From Heliomicrobium gestii (lineage in GTDB: Bacteria; Bacillota; Desulfitobacteriia; Heliobacteriales; Heliobacteriaceae): 64,000 nucleotides of DNA. The stretch lies in the NCBI RefSeq assembly GCF_009877435.1, contig NZ_WXEX01000001.1, positions 124,001-188,000 on the forward strand, read 5' to 3'. The notes below the pieces were generated by a model that saw only the letters and a program-made list of their open reading frames with translations, was not told where the DNA came from and did not search any database. Positions 33,653 through 40,943 of the stretch are shown piece after piece; within the stretch, counting starts at the first letter, position 1, and the number at the start of each line of letters is the position of its first letter. A program made the position numbers and the translations under genes.

Positions 33653-35113
33653 ATGGCTGCTGCCGCTGTTCCCGCCGCGATCCCGCACCGGCCCTTTGCC
33701 ATCTGTCCACCGACAAATATGATGAATACCGACGGTTTTTTTGTCGTCAACATGGGAAACCAGTTCATCCAGGCGAACATCACCAATTCGAGCGGGGCGG
33801 CGCTCCAGAATGTGCGCGTTTATATCGAAGGCATTTCCGATCCCGGCGTGACGCGGGTCCCTCGCATCGAATATGTGGGCGATGTGCCGGCCGGGGCCGC
33901 TTTTTCGGTGCGCTTTTTGGCCAATTTTCACGGTGCGGCGCCAGGCATCGCTTATGTCAGTTTCATCGTCGAAAGTGACGATTTCGTCTTTCGCCGGATC
34001 ATCAAAAAAATCTTTGTGACCCGGGTGGACTACCACAAGCCCTCCAAGACCTACAGCGTCGTCATGCCCCAGGGCACGATGCGCATCGTCTTTCACAGCG
34101 CCATGATGGGGCCCCAGAACGTCGGCGGCTGCGAGGGGGGGGAGTCCTTCTTTGTGCTTCCCGACGATGTGACCTATGAATGGATCCCCACGCCGCCTTA
34201 TGCCGGTGTGCGCGGCCCTTTGCCCTATGAGGATCCCTGGCATAAGATCGCCCTGGCGATTTTGGCCGGTTTGATCGCCCTCGGCGCCGTGCTCTACGAC
34301 TACTTCAGCGACGGCGAGTTGAACGGCGGGTATGTGTCAGTGAGCGGGACCTTTGAAGAAACGAAGCCCTCGGTGTGCTGTCCGAAGGTGGAGACATCGG
34401 CCCAAGCTACGCCGGACTGGTTCGGCAAGGGTTTGTACTCGGCGGCTGGGACCGTCGCCACGGCGGCGATCGCCTCCGATGGTCCCGATCTGCACTACCG
34501 CGGTCAGCAAGCGACGCCGCCGGCGCCGGGAGAGCTGACGGTGAGTGAGTCGGTGCGGCTGAAGATCGACTACACGGCGCCGCCCAGTCCGGGTACGAAG
34601 TATCCTATCGCAGGAAAATGGGAGTACACGCGGCTGACGACCGGCAACAACTACCGCTATCAGGCGCAAGATCAGCGCGAAAACCTGCACTATGTCCAAT
34701 CCTATGAGGTGGACGCCCCGGCTGTTTTCGACCGCGCCAAGGGACCGCTGATCATCCGCGCCCGCTTTACGAAGCCGGACGGGAGTTATTTCCGGGGACA
34801 TGAACTGTACGTCTCCGCCGTTCTTGTATCCAGGCACGGTTTGGTTCGGCGCTTTGAGATGCATGACGACGGCATGGGCGATGATCAACGACCGAATGAT
34901 GCCTGGTATACGGGGAGCTATCCGATTCGAGAGGACGAGCCCGACACATGGTACCTCTTCGTCCTGGCCCAGGATGTGAACACTGTGGAAGAAGGGACCG
35001 ATCCCTATGACGCTGCCCAGAACATCGGCGGCTTCTTGATCACGCCGCAGTTGAATTTGAACTTCCAAAAGCCCTGTGAGATCAACCATGACGCAACGAT
35101 CAAAGTCGTCTAA
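33653..35113 (+). CDS. Hypothetical protein with mid-chain TM helix and choice-of-anchor-X-like C-terminus
   Basis: 486 residues. The N-terminal 190 residues are a beta-rich domain similar in style to the CARDB protein before it (GNQFIQANITNSSGAALQNV). One transmembrane helix follows (about 205-222, ALAILAGLIALGAVLYDYF). The C-terminal part contains FEMHDDGMGDDQRPNDAWYTG, given here in short as DDGMGDDxxxxDAWYTG, a calcium-loop-like pattern typical of choice-of-anchor X domains. The ATG follows AGAAGGGGGA. It forms a two-gene unit with the gene upstream and ends at a terminator. A helix in the middle with no signal peptide is unusual for this domain mix. Confidence 0.75.
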   Translation: MAAAAVPAAIPHRPFAICPPTNMMNTDGFFVVNMGNQFIQANITNSSGAALQNVRVYIEGISDPGVTRVPRIEYVGDVPAGAAFSVRFLANFHGAAPGIAYVSFIVESDDFVFRRIIKKIFVTRVDYHKPSKTYSVVMPQGTMRIVFHSAMMGPQNVGGCEGGESFFVLPDDVTYEWIPTPPYAGVRGPLPYEDPWHKIALAILAGLIALGAVLYDYFSDGELNGGYVSVSGTFEETKPSVCCPKVETSAQATPDWFGKGLYSAAGTVATAAIASDGPDLHYRGQQATPPAPGELTVSESVRLKIDYTAPPSPGTKYPIAGKWEYTRLTTGNNYRYQAQDQRENLHYVQSYEVDAPAVFDRAKGPLIIRARFTKPDGSYFRGHELYVSAVLVSRHGLVRRFEMHDDGMGDDQRPNDAWYTGSYPIREDEPDTWYLFVLAQDVNTVEEGTDPYDAAQNIGGFLITPQLNLNFQKPCEINHDATIKVV

Positions 35114-35131
35114 AGCATGCCTAAAGCATGC
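35111..35131 (+). repeat. Direct repeat TAAAGCATGC, two copies
   Basis: Two exact 10-bp copies one base apart at the stop codon of the preceding gene. Probably minor. Confidence 0.8.
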
Positions 35132-35137
35132 GGTTGT

Positions 35138-35176
35138 GGCCGTCCGGAGAGTCTTTCCGGGCGGTCTGCTTTTTCC
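35138..35176 (+). terminator. Terminator of the CARDB/anchor gene pair
   Basis: Ten-bp stem GGCCGTCCGG/CCGGGCGGTC with wobbles and a nine-base loop, then TGCTTTTT. It lies between convergent genes. Confidence 0.75.
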
Positions 35177-35177
35177 C

Positions 35178-36614
35178 CTAGCCATTGCCGTCGTCCTTTT
35201 GTTTAACCATCGGAAGCATCACTTCTACGGTCGTGCCTTGCTCGGAGGTCGTGGCGATGGAAGCGCTGCCGCCGTGGGCAACGGCGACGGCTTTGACGAT
35301 GGCGAGGCCGATCCCCGAACCGCCGGTGAGCCTGGTCCGCGATTTGTCGCCTCGGAAAAAACGTTCAAAGACATAGGGGGCATCGGCAGGCGCGATGCCG
35401 GTCCCTGTATCCGATACATGGAGCACGGCCATAGCGTCTACGGGTGGCGGTAGGTTTTCCGGCGCCTTGCCAGGGCTTCCTTCGTCCGCCGGGCATCCTG
35501 CCCTTGTCGGGCCTTCACTGTGGACGCTGACGGTAACCGTCCCGCCGGGCCGGTTGAATTTGATGGCATTCTCCACCAGGTTGACGATCAGCTGGGTGAG
35601 CCGCCGCGCATCCCCGTGCACGGTCAGGCCCTCCCGGATAGATAGATCAAGGGAGAGCCCCTTTGCTTCCAGGCGGGGACGCATGCTTTCACAGACGTCA
35701 GAGGCGAGTTCGGAAAAATCGAGGGGCGCCAGGTTGTAGGCCACACCGGCTTCGGCCGACGCCAGCGATTCCAGGTCGCTGACGAGGTTTTTCAGCCGGA
35801 GCGTCTGTTGATGGCAGGCGTCAAGCCGCTCCGGCGTCGGCGACCAGACGCCGTCGCGAAAGGCCTCCAGGTACCCCTGCAGGGTCGAGAGGGGGGTGCG
35901 CAGTTCATGGGCCACGTCGGCAGTCAGGCTCTTGCGCAGTTCCTCCTGCTGTCGCAGCGATTCGGCGAGATGGTTCATGGCCAAGGCCAGATCGCCGATC
36001 TCGTCGCGCCGGTTCACGGGGATCGTTGGCGTCAGATCGCCCGAGCGCAGTCGGACGGCTGCATCGCGCATCAGCGTGATCGGGATCAGGAGATAGCGGC
36101 CGACGAACATGCTGACCAGGAGGGCCAGCAGTCCCGCTGTGAGGGCGGCCAAGCCAAAACCGCGGTATAGTTGGCCCAAAAAGGCACGTTCCGCTGCGGC
36201 AAAGGTCAATTCTGTCTTGGGATAAAGGAGGTAGAGAGCGCCCAAAAAACGGTTTCCTGTGTACAGTTCGGTTCGATGAAAGGCCCACTGGTTTTCATCG
36301 GCGGCGAGGCCGTGTGTCGCCGGCGAGGGGCTTTCCCAGATCACACTTCCCGTCTCCGATTCGAGCCGCAACCGGTAGCCCTCCTGCAAGGCCTGCCGGC
36401 CGAAAAAATCGAGCGACGCCGGTGAGAAGGCCTTCGTCCGTTCATAGTCGCGGATGAGGTTGTTGGCGATCTGCTCGTAATAGGCGTAATGGCGCTGGTG
36501 CACATACTGTTCAAAATTCTGTTGCACCGAGAGGTTGGCGAGGAGCACGGCGGCGAAGATCGCCCCGGTGGCGACGGCGGCGAAAGCCAGCCCCAGTTTG
36601 GTTTGCAGTCTCAT
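35178..36614 (-). CDS. Sensor histidine kinase
   Basis: 478 residues. Two transmembrane helices (about 8-28 and 165-185) enclose an extracytoplasmic sensor domain; a HAMP segment follows. The dimerisation domain has the phospho-acceptor in HELRTPLSTLQG (about H235) and the ATPase domain has N (LIVNLVENAIKFNR), DTGTGIAP and GGSGIGLAI boxes. It overlaps the response-regulator gene by four bases (ATGA), so the pair is coupled. The signal is unknown. A Pro/Gly-rich insert (about 380-400) sits between the N and G1 boxes. Confidence 0.95.
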   Translation of the reverse strand: MRLQTKLGLAFAAVATGAIFAAVLLANLSVQQNFEQYVHQRHYAYYEQIANNLIRDYERTKAFSPASLDFFGRQALQEGYRLRLESETGSVIWESPSPATHGLAADENQWAFHRTELYTGNRFLGALYLLYPKTELTFAAAERAFLGQLYRGFGLAALTAGLLALLVSMFVGRYLLIPITLMRDAAVRLRSGDLTPTIPVNRRDEIGDLALAMNHLAESLRQQEELRKSLTADVAHELRTPLSTLQGYLEAFRDGVWSPTPERLDACHQQTLRLKNLVSDLESLASAEAGVAYNLAPLDFSELASDVCESMRPRLEAKGLSLDLSIREGLTVHGDARRLTQLIVNLVENAIKFNRPGGTVTVSVHSEGPTRAGCPADEGSPGKAPENLPPPVDAMAVLHVSDTGTGIAPADAPYVFERFFRGDKSRTRLTGGSGIGLAIVKAVAVAHGGSASIATTSEQGTTVEVMLPMVKQKDDGNG

Positions 36615-37318
36615 GCTTCCACCCCGAACTTGTAACCCGTCCCGAAGACGGTCACGATGTAGCGCGGTTGCCTGGGCTGATCCTCCAATTTCTGGCGCAG
36701 GTTTTTGATGTGGGTGTCGATGGTGCGGTCATAGCCGTCAAAATCATCGCCCATGGCCTTGTCGATCAGTTGGCCACGCGTGTAGGCCATGCCGGGGCGC
36801 CGGGCCAGGGTGACGAGCAGGCGGAATTCGGCCGCCGTGAGGGAGACGGGCTCGCCGTCCTTTAAAACCTCCTGCCGGGCGACACGGATGATCAGGCGGT
36901 CTTCGTCAAAACGGAATTCTTCCGCTTGGGGCAGGCGGTCGGCGCGGCTTCGCCGCAGCAGCGCCCGCACGCGAGCCATCACCTCTTTGGGGCTGAAGGG
37001 CTTGGTCACATAGTCGTCGGCGCCGAGGGAGAGGCCTTCGACGAGGTGGTCCTCTCCCGCCTTTGCCGTCAACATCAGGATGGGGATATCGCTCTCGCGG
37101 CGGATCTGGCGGCAAACCTCTTCGCCGCTGATATCGGGGAGCATGCGATCGAGGATGAGCAGATGGGGGCGCCAGTCGCGGAAATGTTGCAATGCTTCGC
37201 GACCGTTGGTCGCGCCTTTGACGGAAAAACCCTCCTGCTCCAGATAGGCCGTCACCAACTGCAACAGATTGGCTTCATCTTCCACGGCGAGGATGCGCAG
37301 GTCGTTGTGGCGGAGCAT
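36611..37318 (-). CDS. OmpR/PhoB-family response regulator
   Basis: 235 residues. Receiver domain with acidic residues E13/D14, phospho-acceptor D57 (LLILDRMLPD) and lysine in VTKPFSP; the C-terminal winged helix ends DRTIDTHIKNLRQKL. AGGGG lies seven bases before the ATG. It is the partner of the histidine kinase that follows. Targets are not known; a palindrome in the upstream intergenic region might be an autoregulatory or metal-regulator site. Confidence 0.95.
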   Translation of the reverse strand: MLRHNDLRILAVEDEANLLQLVTAYLEQEGFSVKGATNGREALQHFRDWRPHLLILDRMLPDISGEEVCRQIRRESDIPILMLTAKAGEDHLVEGLSLGADDYVTKPFSPKEVMARVRALLRRSRADRLPQAEEFRFDEDRLIIRVARQEVLKDGEPVSLTAAEFRLLVTLARRPGMAYTRGQLIDKAMGDDFDGYDRTIDTHIKNLRQKLEDQPRQPRYIVTVFGTGYKFGVEA

Positions 37319-37385
37319 GGGCAGACCCCTTTCCTGAAATATCTATTTTTTCTATTATCGAAAAAAAGGGGAAGCAGATTGACGG

Positions 37386-37400
37386 TGAAAATCGTTTTCA
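37386..37400. promoter_or_regulatory. Fur-box-like palindrome
   Basis: TGAAAATCGTTTTCA, a 15-bp near-perfect palindrome with the 7-1-7 spacing of Fur-type sites, lies between the divergent response regulator and HD-GYP genes. Identity of the regulator is inferred only. Confidence 0.4.
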
Positions 37401-37546
37401 ATTAAAATGATATTGACTGGCGCAACAGGAAAATGCTGCCGTCTCTCCTGAGCAACGAAGAATAGCAGCGAATAAAAGGAATCTAGAAACAGAGGGACGA
37501 AGGGGACAGGAGCATCAGGGAGAGGCGCTCGACGAGGAGGAGAAAC

Positions 37547-38758
37547 ATGTCAGTCAGCAAAAAGTTTACCCAAAAGGCATTACATAACGCCACGCCGTCC
37601 CACATCGCATTGCCGGACTTGATCGGCGGTTTTTCACTGGCGATTGACTTGGCGGAAGGCAAACCTTTGCGGCACGCCCAGTCGATTTCGTTTTTAGCGG
37701 ACCATATGGCTCAGAGGCTTGGCATCGGCGAAAGTGAACGGGATGCCCTCTACTACGCCGCTCTGCTTCATGATATCGGTGTTTCTTCGCAAAACCAACT
37801 CTGCCCGCTTTGTCAGGTATTTGAGGAGGAAGGGACGTTAGACTCGGTGACGAGCCTGATGGACGCCGATCAGGCGTTGCACCGGCGCTGGGAAAAGTGG
37901 GACGGCAGCGGGCCCCTGGAGTTGCATGGTCAGGCGATCCCGTTGGTATCACGGATCTTGGCGGTTGCTGTGGCCACCGAAAGGGTTGGCGGAAAACGAC
38001 GGCACTTTTGGAACTGGCGGACCCGTGTGGAGGACTATTTCGAACAAGAAATAGGCGTTTACGATCCGGCCGTCATCGATGCCCTGAAATCGTTGCTGCG
38101 CGACCGCGCTTTTTGTCTCGATCTCTTTGCTTTTACTCAGGGGCGGCCTATCGAGCGCTTCTGTCCCAACGAGTCGATCGCCCTGGCCGGTGGGACGATG
38201 CATCTGCTGGGCAAGACCTTTGCGCGCTTTATCGACGTGAAGACGCCCTTTACAGCAGACCACAGCCGGAATGTGGCTCGCTGGTCCCGCCAGATCGCCA
38301 GCGCCATGGGGCTGCCGGAAAAGCGGAGCCATGAGATCTACCTGGCCGGGTTGCTCCATGATCTGGGCAAGATCGCCATCCCCAAAGCGATTTTGGAGAA
38401 ACCGGGGCCCTTGACGGCGAAGGAATTCGATACAGTGCGGAACCACCCCTACTACACCGCCTGCATATTGAATCAAATACCGGAGTTGGAGACGATTTCC
38501 CTTTGGGCGTCGGCCCATCATGAGCGGCTCGACGGCTCCGGCTATTTTCTCGGAATTCCCGGTGAGATGCTGCCGCTGGAAGCCCGCATCATTGCTGTCG
38601 CCGATGTCTATGAGGCGCTGTCAGCTGACCGTCCCTATCGGAAAGGGATGGAGAGAGCGGCCATCCAGCAGATGCTGAAGGAGATGGCCCATCGCAAACA
38701 TCTTGATGCGGACGTGATCGACGCGCTCAATGGCCTTTTGACTTCGTCGGGCCTGTAA
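37547..38758 (+). CDS. HD-GYP protein with a second, degenerate HD domain
   Basis: 403 residues. The C-terminal half (about 220-400) is a full HD-GYP domain with LLHDLGKIAIPK and HHERLDGSGYF, the c-di-GMP phosphodiesterase signature. The N-terminal half (about 25-190) repeats the plan in weaker form: LLHDIG is kept but the GYP position reads WEKWDGSGP, so it is likely non-catalytic. AGGAGG lies shortly before the ATG. No receiver or sensor domain is attached. It probably hydrolyses c-di-GMP, with the front domain regulatory. Confidence 0.9.
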   Translation: MSVSKKFTQKALHNATPSHIALPDLIGGFSLAIDLAEGKPLRHAQSISFLADHMAQRLGIGESERDALYYAALLHDIGVSSQNQLCPLCQVFEEEGTLDSVTSLMDADQALHRRWEKWDGSGPLELHGQAIPLVSRILAVAVATERVGGKRRHFWNWRTRVEDYFEQEIGVYDPAVIDALKSLLRDRAFCLDLFAFTQGRPIERFCPNESIALAGGTMHLLGKTFARFIDVKTPFTADHSRNVARWSRQIASAMGLPEKRSHEIYLAGLLHDLGKIAIPKAILEKPGPLTAKEFDTVRNHPYYTACILNQIPELETISLWASAHHERLDGSGYFLGIPGEMLPLEARIIAVADVYEALSADRPYRKGMERAAIQQMLKEMAHRKHLDADVIDALNGLLTSSGL

Positions 38759-38894
38759 AATTTTCAGTTATCGGGATGCTGTCTTGCGCACAATGGTCTC
38801 GCCGATAAGGCGAAAAAAGGCTGCACCAAATTTTTCCGCCTCCCGTACACTATAGTGGATATTCTTGGACACCACTGTATCCGGAGGTGGGGCC

Positions 38895-39812
38895 ATGAGG
38901 CGAAGCACAGGCGCCCGGCGCCGCTCCAGCGGCATCGGCAGTCGGCGCCGGGGGAATATGCCCGGCGATATTGTGAGTGTGTTGGACGCAGAGGAGCGGC
39001 AATTATCTCCCAATGGAACTCGGAAGAAGCGCAAGAAAAGGACAAAGAAGAAAACATCGCTTCTCCTTCCTTGGGAGGAGGAGGCTCTTCCGAGCAAACG
39101 CAGGGGGAGCCGAACGGAAATAAACAAAAAAAAGAAGGACGGAAAACAATCAACTCGTCAAGGGGACGACAACGGTTCCGGCGAGAATGATGCCGGGGAC
39201 GATGTCAAGGCAGCCTCGTCAACCGATGTCGGTTCGCTCCTCTCCAACCTGCTGGCGTTGCCGGCCATGGGTGGCAACAGGGGGGGAGACAATGGGGGCG
39301 ATTCAAGTGACATCAGCGGGGCGGGCGACGGCAGCGATGAGGGCAGCGGCGAATCCTTGGCGCTGCTGCGATCGCTGATGGCCAAGGGACTCGATCTGGA
39401 GCGGATCGAAAAAGAGGTGGCCCGTCTCAAATCCAATGTCCACCGGATGGAGTCGATGGCCAAAGAGGCCGATGGCGCCCTTGACTCTCTGGTGCGAACG
39501 ATGGGCTATTTCGGCATCAAACCGAAACGAGGCACCTGGGTTCATAACCGGATGCGCCGGTTGGAGGATCAGGATGCGGCGGCCGCAGCGGCGGCCTCGG
39601 CGCCGGCGCCTGCCGGAACCGGCGCCGGTGGCCTTGACCTGGGCGCCATGATGAACCTGGCCTCCATGTTCCTGGGGAGCAGCGGCGGCGGGGCGGCCGC
39701 CGCCGCCGCTCCGGCGTCGAAAGGGATCATGGGCACGGTGATGAACCTGATGAAATCACCGACGGTGCAGAACTTGGTGCTCGACGGGATCGGCAAGTTT
39801 TTGAAAAAATAA
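38895..39812 (+). CDS. Low-complexity hypothetical protein with basic N-terminus
   Basis: About 305 residues. The ATG at 38895 follows GGAGGTGG. The first 80 residues are very basic (MRRSTGARRRSSG, RKKRKKRTKKK), then an acidic Gly/Asp/Ser segment, a coiled-coil helix (about 155-200, LERIEKEVARLKSNVHRMES), an Ala-rich stretch, and a C-terminal helical region MGTVMNLMKSPTVQNLVLDG. No membrane segment or signal. The composition suggests a nucleic-acid or polyanion-binding tail on a coiled-coil oligomer. I recognise no family. It stands alone and ends at a strong terminator. Confidence 0.75.
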   Translation: MRRSTGARRRSSGIGSRRRGNMPGDIVSVLDAEERQLSPNGTRKKRKKRTKKKTSLLLPWEEEALPSKRRGSRTEINKKKKDGKQSTRQGDDNGSGENDAGDDVKAASSTDVGSLLSNLLALPAMGGNRGGDNGGDSSDISGAGDGSDEGSGESLALLRSLMAKGLDLERIEKEVARLKSNVHRMESMAKEADGALDSLVRTMGYFGIKPKRGTWVHNRMRRLEDQDAAAAAAASAPAPAGTGAGGLDLGAMMNLASMFLGSSGGGAAAAAAPASKGIMGTVMNLMKSPTVQNLVLDGIGKFLKK

Positions 39813-39853
39813 ATCGCGAACGATCTGGCCCACATCAACCGAAACGATGGGCG

Positions 39854-39890
39854 AAAAAACCTTCCCGAAGATGGAAGGTTTTTTCTTTTT
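39854..39890. terminator. Bidirectional terminator
   Basis: Perfect 12-bp stem AAAAAACCTTCC/GGAAGGTTTTTT with a seven-base loop and an extended T run on the plus strand. It separates the low-complexity gene from the coo locus. Confidence 0.85.
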
Positions 39891-39944
39891 CTCAATGGGC
39901 TGACGCTTGGCCCGGTAAGCCTGATTTAATTATACAAATTCCGA

Positions 39945-39972
39945 TTGACAAAAAGGGAAATATCGCGATAAT
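39945..39972 (+). promoter_or_regulatory. Promoter of the coo operon
   Basis: TTGACA, a 16-base spacer and GATAAT. The predicted start is about 150 bases upstream of cooC, leaving a long leader that carries repeated ATTCCGATT motifs. Confidence 0.65.
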
Positions 39973-39991
39973 AGAGATATGTTTTTAATAT

Positions 39992-40014
39992 ATTCCGATT
40001 TGATTACACGGAAT
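39992..40014. promoter_or_regulatory. Inverted repeat ATTCCG-N11-CGGAAT, candidate operator
   Basis: A perfect 6-bp inverted repeat just downstream of the predicted transcription start. A third copy of ATTCCGATT overlaps the -35 box (39938-39946). The sites bracket the promoter and could bind a regulator of the coo genes. They do not match the CooA or CRP consensus. Confidence 0.45.
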
Positions 40015-40127
40015 TAGCGAATGGCCGGTGAGGTTTTATCCTGCGAATGACGGAGCGATTGTTGCTGGGTTTACGGCCATGTACAGGTGAACACTTCGAT
40101 ATCAACTGCGATGAGAGGGGCAAAGCA

Positions 40128-40943
40128 ATGAAAATCGCCGTCACCGGAAAGGGCGGTGTCGGGAAGACGACCTTGTGCGCTGCCCTGAGCCGCCATTTCG
40201 CTGCCTTGGGTTTGCCGGTGCTGGCCGTCGACGCCGACCCGGACGCCAACCTGGCATCGGCCCTGCCTCTGGATGATCGAGAGGGACGGGAGATCGCGCC
40301 GCTGGCCAGCCAGAAGGAACTCCTTCGGGCCAGGCTGGGCCTTTCCAATCATAACGAGGGCTTTTTTCAACTGAATCCTGATGTGAGCGATCTGATCGAG
40401 CGATTCAGCGCCACTTGGGGCGGTGGGCGCCGCTTGTTGTCCCTTGGTTGGAACAAGGGGGGCGGCGAGGGCTGTTACTGTGCCGAGAACGCCATCCTGC
40501 GTCGTTTGTTGCAGGCGATTCCCCAGGAGGATCATGCGGTCGTCCTGATCGACAGCGAGGCCGGACTGGAGCACCTGAGCCGGGGGACGGTCGAGGGGAT
40601 CGACGCGGTCGTGGCCGTGTTGGAGCCGGGACGGCGCAGCATCCAGAGCGCCTTTGACATCCGCCAACTGGCGCGGGAGCTGAGAATCCCCCGGATTTAC
40701 CCGGTATTGAACGGAATACGTGATGGGCAGGAAACGAGACAGGTGGAGGCCGGTTTGGGTGACTGGAAACTGGCTGCGGTGTTGCCGGAGGATGGGACGA
40801 TTCGCCGCGCCGATCTGGAAGGAACGCTGCCGCCATTGACCGGCGATTATGGGCGCAACCTGCGGTCCTTCGCCCAAAGGCTCATGGAAGACTGCCATTT
40901 TGTTCCAACATCATGGAGCACAGCGGAAGGGGTTCACCCATGA
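40128..40943 (+). CDS. cooC: CO dehydrogenase maturation ATPase CooC
   Basis: About 271 residues. The deviant Walker A GKGGVGKTT lies at residues 8-16, DADPDANL follows, and the CxC motif that binds metal at the dimer interface is present in GCYCAENAIL. CooC is the ATP-dependent factor that loads nickel into CODH. The ATG at 40128 follows GAGAGGGG; the open frame extends further upstream without a ribosome site. It overlaps cooS by four bases (ATGA), so the two are coupled, which supports a real role in maturing this CODH. Confidence 0.9.
   Translation: MKIAVTGKGGVGKTTLCAALSRHFAALGLPVLAVDADPDANLASALPLDDREGREIAPLASQKELLRARLGLSNHNEGFFQLNPDVSDLIERFSATWGGGRRLLSLGWNKGGGEGCYCAENAILRRLLQAIPQEDHAVVLIDSEAGLEHLSRGTVEGIDAVVAVLEPGRRSIQSAFDIRQLARELRIPRIYPVLNGIRDGQETRQVEAGLGDWKLAAVLPEDGTIRRADLEGTLPPLTGDYGRNLRSFAQRLMEDCHFVPTSWSTAEGVHP

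Noticed and set aside
40071-40898. 275-codon open frame on the minus strand
   Set aside because: Antisense to cooC; no motifs.
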